The notes under the pieces were generated by a model. It made no database searches. It worked only from the letters and a program-made list of their open reading frames with translations, and had not been told where the DNA came from. Below, piece by piece: positions 58,301-64,000 of a DNA stretch of 64,000 nt. Numbering within the stretch: position 1 is the first letter of the stretch; every line of letters starts with the position of its first letter. A program made the position numbers and the translations under genes. The stretch is from Streptomyces odontomachi. Lineage in GTDB: Bacteria; Actinomycetota; Actinomycetes; Streptomycetales; Streptomycetaceae. The DNA is taken from the NCBI RefSeq assembly GCF_024435355.1, contig NZ_JAMJWG010000012.1:1-64000 (forward strand), read 5' to 3'.

Positions 58301-59969
58301 GGGTGCTCAGGCCCTGGAGTCGGTGGTCTCTGTGATGTCGGACGATGCATCTCCCGCCACCAGAGCTCAGGCATCTCGTGCGCTCGCCGTCCTCTATTCG
58401 CGCCGGGGTCTCCACAGGGAGGCTATGTCGACGATCACCAAGGCACTCGACCAGTGCGAGCGGGCTGGCGACAAATCGGCCGTCCTGCACTGCAGGATGG
58501 CCCTGGCCAATGCGCACGCCCGGAACGACGAGTGGAGCGAAGCACTCGATCAGTACGACAAAGCCACCGATCTCGCTAGGGAACAGAAGGACCTTCATGT
58601 GCTCCTCACCGCCCGCGGTATGGCCGCGGTGTGCCAACTGCATGGCGAGGAGAAGGAGCAGGCTATCGCCGAGATCGCCAAGCTCGTACCAATCACCGAG
58701 CAGTTGGGAATGCAGTCACTCAAGGCCGCCCTGCACGTCAACGTCGGAACACACCACGCATACTCCCGAGATCACGAGAAGGCGGTCGCTGAATTCTGCA
58801 AGGCGTTGGACCTCATCGAGCAGCTCAATGACGACACCCTGCGCGCCCCCTGTTTGCTGAACCTGGCTCGCTCCTACCGAGCGCTCGGTGACAGTGAGCG
58901 ATCGCGCGTGCACGCACGCAGAGCCTTCGCTGTCCATCACGAACTCGGCAGCTGGTCAGAGGCCGGCGAGGCGCTCGTCTTGCTCAGAGGGCTGCACTTG
59001 GACACAACGTCGGACGACCCCAAAGAGCCAATGATCAACGAGCTAGTTGGCACCGGGCAGAAAGTCGACGACCGTGTCCTGGAGGCCATCGGCTCTCGTC
59101 TCCAGGCTGTCAGCAACGGATCTGTCGTGAAGGCCAATCACGAGGTCAGCCGTTCCACTGCCGCCATCGCTGTCGGAAGGAAGATCAACGTCTCGGATGC
59201 CGTACGACGGGCACTAGCTGGGATCAGCATCGAACAGCTCACAGCCCACCTTGGGAACTCCCGGCAGACATGCGCGGCTTGCAATCTCCTGATCGACGAG
59301 ACAGGAGAAGCCGAACTACTCCTGATGGACCACCCGGGGATGGACCACCTCATGCTGCGGCTGGCACACCCCCACTGCGTAGCCTCCAAAGTGGTCCGGC
59401 TGAAGGGTAAAGCGCCGAAGGAACCCAAGGTCATCTTCGAAGTGGAATGCATTCTATTCGGCGGGGACCGGGCCGGGATCATCGTTGACTGCTACGGCGG
59501 TTGGGGCTCGCATAGTGACGGGCAATTCCGAGATCTTGTTCTCGCGAGCTACCGCAAGGACGGATTCACCGACCTTCAGACCCTGTTCCAGATGGAGGAA
59601 AGTAAGCCGCTGGACCTGCGTGACCTCCCCGGTGTCGATGGTGGCGTTCAGGCTCGACTCGAAGACAATAACCTCGCGATCACCGGCCCGGATGGCCAGC
59701 TCCTGCACCGAATGCCGTTGAACTTCCTCCCCCGCTGGTACCGGAGAGCGGCAGAGGGGTCGCTGATCGTTGTGGTGGGCAGGAACCTACAGGGGATGGC
59801 AGCCGATGATCCCTCCTACCTGGTGCGCGCCATGGCCTCGGGAAATGCGGTTGGCGGCGCCGTTCCGCTCACCGTGGTTCGGCCCGGCAGGAACCGCACC
59901 TGCCCATGCATGATGCGCACCGGACGCAAGTTCAAGCACTGTTGCGGGCGCAGCACCGCCTCAAACTAG
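55362..59969 (+). CDS. Nuclease-like/STAND NTPase/TPR/SEC-C protein, candidate defence sensor
   Basis: A 1535-residue protein. Residues 1-190 resemble a PD-(D/E)xK nuclease: FEELSQALALKTLGATVEIF, Asp38 and Glu42 in GPDGGREASF, and Lys67 in GVLQAKF. The STAND NTPase follows, with Walker A GPPGIGKS (241-248) and Walker B VLLLIDDV. A winged-helix part ends with YVFHEILHRFARL, then come about fifteen TPR units (roughly 600-1215). Next is CAACNLLIDETGE, and the C-terminus carries a SEC-C motif (CPC...HCC). GTG 55338 or ATG 55353 are alternatives; ATG 55362 gives the expected N-terminus. Effector-STAND-sensor order matches antiviral STAND proteins. The defence role is inferred. Confidence 0.83.
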   Translation: MTDYALTPLGPYRFEELSQALALKTLGATVEIFGDGPDGGREASFQGLTRFPTPDAPWRGYGVLQAKFRKRPEGTAKDAEWLIDQLNSELRAWADPHSNRVRKGRLPEYLLITSNVVLSSVPGSGGIDRVQKALQERVQELQLPLKEWEIWHYDKICRLLDNNEDVRHANADAVLSGDVLARLHEHVQQMEASHRLPGAQAVPGLPRELRPLFGREAEIDEGRRLLGRPDGDRRPTVVVTGPPGIGKSAVALRLSRLVADIYLDGQFHIDLALTAGEGEPADLALALLRTLRPGEPLPEGRAQQLAALRSTLSGSKVLLLIDDVVSEEALLDVIQMDGPFALVCTSRTKLSGLTGLVHLIELDPLPDRHSEELVRAVAGPSRLTDEQASSLAQACAGHPLALHVAAAHLARRPKVNVDRFLDDISNPDRGVRALRAGQTAVEPVLERSFAALSPEQAELFTTLGILPHMSVTSDVVTVTTTPEAELDEVHLDASAELLDSLFELSLIEQIDEDRYVFHEILHRFARLKSASITTERRETVIRQTCLMLAVRAQSATESIGFVDKEAKVPAQGNAGALHQLNADRPGAVSLIEMALYHQMWGPLVLLASNLTAALWHGSHWKDLDRVYQSVLEAGAQSDNPEWTASALYNLGMVASHLGDTQRAADLYQRSAETAHKADHPYQMHMAQLALGSLLINLGRARDAIPYLRNGLPFWRVIKDNQVLAHALGNLGQAHLAIGQLRRAEQYLQNSTNLSRTDDRADLWNRGALAALLRRTGRFSEAAQEASLDIERARAVGSRDWEAKALMELAETPLDERPDSAPCQPLETALAIYRDTGDVQGQVRALFRLGARSAKQADIHEAAQYLRECADLAAGIGDYEHAARALAYLASYHGGVGHLDEAETYFAEARDMANHLGNPIVVAQTLQKNAEYLWHRGRIGEAVTYLTEAVRLLEGTEEKSGLAQARTALGEALLVAGRWQEGAQALESVVSVMSDDASPATRAQASRALAVLYSRRGLHREAMSTITKALDQCERAGDKSAVLHCRMALANAHARNDEWSEALDQYDKATDLAREQKDLHVLLTARGMAAVCQLHGEEKEQAIAEIAKLVPITEQLGMQSLKAALHVNVGTHHAYSRDHEKAVAEFCKALDLIEQLNDDTLRAPCLLNLARSYRALGDSERSRVHARRAFAVHHELGSWSEAGEALVLLRGLHLDTTSDDPKEPMINELVGTGQKVDDRVLEAIGSRLQAVSNGSVVKANHEVSRSTAAIAVGRKINVSDAVRRALAGISIEQLTAHLGNSRQTCAACNLLIDETGEAELLLMDHPGMDHLMLRLAHPHCVASKVVRLKGKAPKEPKVIFEVECILFGGDRAGIIVDCYGGWGSHSDGQFRDLVLASYRKDGFTDLQTLFQMEESKPLDLRDLPGVDGGVQARLEDNNLAITGPDGQLLHRMPLNFLPRWYRRAAEGSLIVVVGRNLQGMAADDPSYLVRAMASGNAVGGAVPLTVVRPGRNRTCPCMMRTGRKFKHCCGRSTASN

Positions 59970-60233
59970 TTGCTCCCAGAAGGGATACACATAGGAGGCC
60001 GTATCCGGCTTCCGAGGCCTGCGGAGCACGCTCCCGACGGAGCCCCGCGGACCGGCCACTCGCATGGCGACTTCAGGTGCCCAACGATCGGCAACCCAAG
60101 TTCCAGCGGTCCGCACACAGTCCGCAAGACACCCAGTCAAGACCGTCGCACCCCATCGCCACCAATCACCAAAAGACCAGGTCAGTGCCCCACAGGAAAC
60201 ATCCCCACAGGTCACCGACCTGGCCCATTACTA
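59970..60233. other. 264-bp right end of the sodN element
   Basis: No supported gene. It lies between the STAND stop and attR, where integrase arm sites would be expected. Several short ORFs here are Arg/Pro-rich shadows. Confidence 0.45.
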
Positions 60234-60254
60234 GGAGACCAAGAAGGCCTGATC
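60234..60254. other. attR of the sodN element
   Basis: An exact copy of the 21 bp at 44179-44199, here followed by the native sequence that once lay directly after sodN. Confidence 0.92.
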
Positions 60255-60313
60255 CCGTATCAAGCCTTCTGACCCTGCGGTGCCCTTCACTGTCATCGCC
60301 TGGTCGTTTCCTT

Positions 60314-60366
60314 CCGCACCCGGTCCAGCGGGCGCCCAGCAGGGCGCGTCACTGGACCGGGTGCGG
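60314..60366 (+). terminator. Native sodN terminator, now displaced by 16 kb
   Basis: CCGCACCCGGTCCAG (60314-60328) pairs perfectly with CTGGACCGGGTGCGG (60352-60366) across a 23-nt loop and is followed by TGTTTTC. It lies 60 bp after the attR copy of the sodN stop. The remainder, 60367-60596, holds GTCA-rich repeats and the kinase promoter. Confidence 0.85.
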
Positions 60367-60596
60367 TGTTTTCGGGCGTCGGCCCGCCCGCCGCGTGGCC
60401 GCCCCGTTTCGTGTCGCCCGCACGTATCGATGTCCGGTCACAGAGGTCAGCGTCCTGTCACGGGTGTCAGGATCACGTCACAGGGTGGCGCTTCGACGCC
60501 CCGACACCGGACCGCGCGGTTCCTCAACCCTCCCGGTCATGGCAGGGTTTGAAGCAGGGTCACGGCACGGGGGACTCAGGGGGAGGGTGACGCGGC

Positions 60597-63275
60597 ATGG
60601 GCGACAACGCTCCGACCGGCCGGAGAATCAGACCGCTCAGCGGCGACGACCCGGTGCGCCTGGGTGCCTACCGGCTGCTGGGTCGGATCGCCTCCGGCGG
60701 TATGGGCCGGATCTACCTGGCGCGCCCCGCGGCCGACGGTCCCCTGGTCGCCGTCAAGACACTGCTCGACGAGGGCGTGGTGAGCGAGACCGACCGGCGT
60801 CGGTTCGCCCGTGAGGTGACCCTGGCCCGGCGGATCGACAGCGCCTACACCGCCCGGGTGCTCGATGCCGACCCGGACGCCGAGCGGCCCTGGATGGCCA
60901 TCGAGTACATCGCCGCGCCCGCGCTGTCCGAGCTGGTCGGCACCGCGGGACGGCTGCCCGGCTCGGCGGTGCGCTGGATCGCGGCGGGCACCGCGCGGGC
61001 CCTGGTGACCCTGCACGACGCGGGCATCGTGCACCGGGACGTCAAACCCCAGAACATCCTGTTGCCGCAGGACGGCCCGCGCCTGATCGACTTCGGCATC
61101 TCGCACGCCAGTGACATCACACGCACCACGCTGACCCTCGGCACCATCGCCTTCACCTCGCCGGAGCAGGCACGGGCGGAGCCGTCAGGACCGGCGTCGG
61201 ACGTCTACTCGCTGGGCGCGACGCTCTTCCACGTCGCGGTGGGCCGCCCGCCCTACGCGGACACCGGCGACACCATCCGGCTGCTGACCCTCGTCCAGCG
61301 CGGGGAGTTGGACCTGACGGGCCTGCCCAAGGAGCTGGCCCCGCTGATCCGCCCGTGCCTGGCCGCCGACCCGACCGCACGTCCGGCACCGGGCGACGTT
61401 CTCCAGAACTTCCTGGACGACCTGGACCGCTTCGCCACCTCCCGGCGCGGCGACCGCTGGCTGCCCCCTCGCTGGACGTCCCTGATCCAGGAGTACGAGG
61501 CACAGGGGCGCGCCCTGCGGGCGGCCGGGGCGAGCGGTGCCCCCGCCGCGAACCAGCCGGGCGCTCGGCCCGTGGACCCCGAGGCGCTCACGATCGACCA
61601 GCGCACCCGCCAGGTGCCGCCGCCCACGCCCACCCGGGTCTACACCGATCTGTGGCGCTCGGCCCCCGGCGACGGGGAGCGCGGCGACGCCTCGGGAGGC
61701 GCCGACCGGGCCGCGGCGGACCGGGCCGAGGAGATACGCAGGGAGCAGCAGGAGCGGGCCCGTGCGGAGTGGGAGCGCGAGGCGCGCGAGTCCCGGGAGC
61801 GGCAGGCACGCGAGGCCAGGCGGCGCCGGGAGCAGGAGCTGCGCGGTCAGCCGGGCGACAGCGCGTCCGGCGGCGCTGCGGGGGCCTCCTCCGCGGCGGG
61901 CACGGGCAAGGAGGGCGCGGGCAAGGAGGGCGCGGGCAAGGAGGGCGCGGGCAACGCGGGCACGGGCAAGGCGGGCACGGGCAACGCGGCCTCGGGGGGC
62001 GCCCATGAGGACGCCGCGCAGCGCATGGCGGACGCGCTGAAGGCGGCGGAGGCGCGCCGGGAACGCACGGAGCAGGGACGCGCACCCAAGGCGGACCAGA
62101 AGCGCCCCGGCGCCGCGGCCGGCGGCACCGCGCGCCCGTCCGACGCCCGCTCTGCGAAGCAGCAGGGCTCCGCCGCCCAAGGGAAGAAGAGCGCGCAGGC
62201 GCCGGGGAAGAAGTCCTCCGACGCGTCGGGGAAGAAGGGCTCCGGTGACTCGGGAAAGCCCAAGGGTGCGGCCCGGAGCGGCGGCACGGCTGCCGGGAAG
62301 CCCTCGGGCTCGGCATCGCGGAGCAGTGCCGCGACCGCCGGGAAGTCCTCGGGAGCCAAGGCGAAGGCAACCACGCCGAAGGGAGCGGCGGCGAAAGGTG
62401 CCGGTTCTCAGGGCGGCACGGCCAAGCCCAAGCCGCCCTCGACCGGTTCCGGTTCCGGTTCGTCGTCCTCGTCCTCGTCCGAGAGCGGTTGCTTCTGGAT
62501 CGTGGCCGTGATCGTCGCCATCGTCCTTCTCATCTGGCAGCCGTGGAAGGACGACTCGTCGGACTCCGGGTCGTCCGGATCGTCCGATGGTTACTCCAGC
62601 AGCACGTCGGGGGATCTGTCGGGCGGCTCGTCGGACGACACGGCCAGCAGCGGCGGCACCGATTCCCTGACGGCCGGTGACACCTCGGGGTCGTCGAGCG
62701 GCCTGGACGACGATGACGACTCGGGCACCGACTCCGGCTCGGGGTCGGATGCGGATGACGGTGCGTCCGAGACGAGCTCCCCGCCGCCCGACCCGGTCGA
62801 CACCGCCTTCGGCGCCGTGAGCAGCGGCGACTGCCTCGACGTCTACCAGAACGGCTACGGTCAGTGGAGTCGTACGTCCCCGGAGCAGGTCTCCTGCGGA
62901 TCAGCCGACGCCTATCTGCGGGTCACCCAGACCGGCGACGGTGCGACGACCTGCTCATCCGGCGGGGGACGTGGCAGCTGGGAGCACACCAACACGGACT
63001 TCTCGTCGACCACGCTGTGCCTTGAGCGGCAGTTCCGCACCGGCCAGTGCTTCCTCGCCAAGGCCAACGGCGACCAGCCGGGCGGCGCCGACCTGCTCAC
63101 CCTGTGGAGTTGCAGCGCCGACAAGGTGCCGCAGGGCTTCAACTACATCATGCAGATCACGGCCATCATGGCCTCCTCGGCCGGCACCAACGCCTGCCCC
63201 GGGGACGGCCGCCACTACACCTACTCCTGGAATGTCTACGACGGCGGAACGATGATCTGCACCAAGGTCGCCTGA
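60597..63275 (+). CDS. Membrane Ser/Thr protein kinase with long linker and extracellular domain
   Basis: An 892-residue Hanks-type kinase. The catalytic domain (about 24-280) has the P-loop GRIASGGMGRIYLA, Lys in VAVKTL, the HRDVKPQN catalytic loop and the DFG segment LIDFGIS. A long Ala/Gly/Lys linker (about 290-620) contains GKEGAGKEGAGKEGAG repeats coded by a 15-bp tandem repeat near 61910-61985. A membrane helix (CFWIVAVIVAIVLLIW, near 635) leads to an Asp/Ser-rich stalk and a Cys-containing external domain of about 150 residues (GDCLDVY to GTMICTKVA). ATG 60597 follows GGGAGGG. The ligand is unknown. Confidence 0.9.
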   Translation: MGDNAPTGRRIRPLSGDDPVRLGAYRLLGRIASGGMGRIYLARPAADGPLVAVKTLLDEGVVSETDRRRFAREVTLARRIDSAYTARVLDADPDAERPWMAIEYIAAPALSELVGTAGRLPGSAVRWIAAGTARALVTLHDAGIVHRDVKPQNILLPQDGPRLIDFGISHASDITRTTLTLGTIAFTSPEQARAEPSGPASDVYSLGATLFHVAVGRPPYADTGDTIRLLTLVQRGELDLTGLPKELAPLIRPCLAADPTARPAPGDVLQNFLDDLDRFATSRRGDRWLPPRWTSLIQEYEAQGRALRAAGASGAPAANQPGARPVDPEALTIDQRTRQVPPPTPTRVYTDLWRSAPGDGERGDASGGADRAAADRAEEIRREQQERARAEWEREARESRERQAREARRRREQELRGQPGDSASGGAAGASSAAGTGKEGAGKEGAGKEGAGNAGTGKAGTGNAASGGAHEDAAQRMADALKAAEARRERTEQGRAPKADQKRPGAAAGGTARPSDARSAKQQGSAAQGKKSAQAPGKKSSDASGKKGSGDSGKPKGAARSGGTAAGKPSGSASRSSAATAGKSSGAKAKATTPKGAAAKGAGSQGGTAKPKPPSTGSGSGSSSSSSSESGCFWIVAVIVAIVLLIWQPWKDDSSDSGSSGSSDGYSSSTSGDLSGGSSDDTASSGGTDSLTAGDTSGSSSGLDDDDDSGTDSGSGSDADDGASETSSPPPDPVDTAFGAVSSGDCLDVYQNGYGQWSRTSPEQVSCGSADAYLRVTQTGDGATTCSSGGGRGSWEHTNTDFSSTTLCLERQFRTGQCFLAKANGDQPGGADLLTLWSCSADKVPQGFNYIMQITAIMASSAGTNACPGDGRHYTYSWNVYDGGTMICTKVA

Positions 63276-63297
63276 CGGAGGCCGCCTGAGGCCGTCC

Positions 63298-63885
63298 CTA
63301 TTGCGGGTCCCGCCACATGGGCCACATGGCGGGCCCGTCCGGCAGGACGAGTGTGTATCCCATGTCCATGAACCCGAGCCGCTCGTACAGGCCCCGGCTG
63401 CGCTCCGTGCTCGCCTCCAGGTAGACCGGCTGGCGCTCGCGGTCGCAGCGATCGAGGGTGGCCCGGATGAGCGCACCGCCCAGCCCCTCGCCCTGGCGGT
63501 CCGGGGCCACGGCCACCAACTGGAGGTACTCGTGCGCCCGCCTCCTGGGGTGCGCGGCGTCGACCAGGCGGCCCACCAGTTCGATGCGTTCGTTGCCCGG
63601 GTCGACGGCCTGGCGGATCAGCGCGGGGCCGTCCTCGTCGCAGGGGTGACCGGTGGGCACCCAGATCCACAGCGCGGCCGCGGCACCGTCCTCCGTCATG
63701 TCGACGCGGCCGTCATGGAGGGTCTGGTCGAGGAACGCGACCATCATGGTGGCGTTCTTGGCGCGGCGGTCGGCCTCGTCCGGGAAGAGCCAGAGGGTCA
63801 CCGGATCCTCCAGGAAGGCCTCGTCCAACAGCCGGGCGACGATCTCCCGGTCTTCCTGCCGGGCCCTGCGGATCGCCACGCCCAT
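63298..63885 (-). CDS. GNAT family N-acetyltransferase
   Basis: A 195-residue acetyl-CoA-dependent transferase. The CoA site is VAPDRQGEGLGGALIRATL, preceded by HEYLQLVAV and followed by VYLEASTERSRGLYERLGF, the classic motif A/B arrangement. The substrate is unknown. ATG 63885 is preferred to a TTG at 63909. It is convergent with the kinase gene, separated by 22 bp. Confidence 0.88.
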   Translation of the reverse strand: MGVAIRRARQEDREIVARLLDEAFLEDPVTLWLFPDEADRRAKNATMMVAFLDQTLHDGRVDMTEDGAAAALWIWVPTGHPCDEDGPALIRQAVDPGNERIELVGRLVDAAHPRRRAHEYLQLVAVAPDRQGEGLGGALIRATLDRCDRERQPVYLEASTERSRGLYERLGFMDMGYTLVLPDGPAMWPMWRDPQ

Positions 63886-64000
63886 TCCCTGCCCGCCTCT
63901 CGTCCCCAACGGCCTTGTCGCACCGGACTCCTGGAGTGGGTCGCCCCGTGTCCGGCCGGAGAAGCCTAGGGGATCTTATGCGGACACATACGGCGGGCTC
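63886..64000. other. Window edge, no gene seen
   Basis: The last 115 bp lie upstream of the acetyltransferase and presumably hold its promoter. No gene is supported. Confidence 0.4.

Larger units (their letters stand above)
44179..60254. mobile_element. Integrative mobilizable element inserted at the 3' end of sodN, about 16.1 kb
   Basis: It is flanked by a 21-bp perfect direct repeat (44179-44199 and 60234-60254) containing the last sodN codons. The tyrosine integrase gene abuts attL. The other modules are divergent XRE and excisionase-like genes, a DUF3631 replication/helicase-type protein, MobC plus relaxase, and a cargo block from 50576 to 59969. There is a relaxase but no transfer channel or FtsK-like pump, so it should be mobilizable rather than self-transmissible. 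GC content drops in the last cargo gene. Confidence 0.9.

Noticed and set aside
59906..60814. 302-codon plus-strand ORF through the right end of the sodN element
   Set aside because: Runs across the STAND gene end, attR, the sodN terminator and into the kinase gene out of frame; Arg/Pro/Ser-rich.
61588..62370. Plus- and minus-strand ORFs within the kinase linker
   Set aside because: Alternative readings of a repetitive GC-rich linker; the kinase frame alone is continuous with conserved motifs.

Overview
The window is a high-GC actinobacterial chromosome segment, almost certainly from Streptomyces. The evidence is very GC-rich third codon positions, many GTG/TTG starts, stop-start overlaps of the ATGA/GTGA type, a nickel superoxide dismutase with its maturation protease (sodN/sodX), DUF6104 and SAV_2336-type proteins, and the dispersed intergenic element GGGGCGCGGGGAACTGCGCG. 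No rRNA, tRNA or CRISPR array was seen.

Layout. 1-5430: intergenic repeats, an OmpR-type two-component pair (-) and a divergent three-gene ABC exporter operon, with a perfect 16-bp inverted repeat between them. 5731-18192 (-): a seven-gene locus joining two known actinobacterial modules. One is a Trypco1 protein, a trypsin-like VMAP-type protease, a MoxR-like AAA ATPase and a giant SAV_2336-type protein. The other is a 58-residue cyclophane RiPP precursor ending YEDAP-COOH, an FxsB-family radical SAM/SPASM maturase, and an FxsT-like TIR-like/NB-ARC/TPR protein. The precursor is translationally coupled on both sides. 18419-28398: conserved chromosome (DUF6104, DUF4097-PadR pair, HTH plus Clp-N protein, zinc-type dehydrogenase, malic enzyme, polar amino-acid ABC importer).

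29292-42140: an actinomycete integrative and conjugative element (AICE) brought in by a large serine integrase. It splits a SAM-dependent methyltransferase gene whose halves lie at 28894-29298 and 42134-42497. It carries a RepSA-like rolling-circle initiator, an FtsK/TraB DNA translocase, a small Spd-like membrane protein, zinc-ribbon microproteins, GntR and XRE regulators, four copies of one 16-bp operator in two equally spaced pairs, and a 172-bp nested palindrome that may be a replication origin.

42655-44197: CGNR protein, sodX and sodN. 44179-60254: a second, mobilizable element integrated by a tyrosine recombinase at the 3' end of sodN, flanked by a 21-bp direct repeat that restores the sodN stop. 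It carries XRE and excisionase-like regulators, a DUF3631 replication protein, MobC and a relaxase. Its cargo is a methyltransferase, a frameshifted XRE/TPR regulator, a HATPase-like protein, a catalytic-domain-only class I lysyl-tRNA-synthetase homologue, an ASCH protein, and a 1535-residue putative nuclease-STAND-TPR-SEC-C protein that looks like a phage-defence sensor. After it the displaced sodN terminator is still recognisable, then a membrane Ser/Thr kinase and a GNAT acetyltransferase close the window.

The three points of greatest interest are the protease/ATPase/cyclophane-RiPP locus, the two elements whose att sites can be read directly, and the STAND and synthetase/ASCH cargo of the second element.
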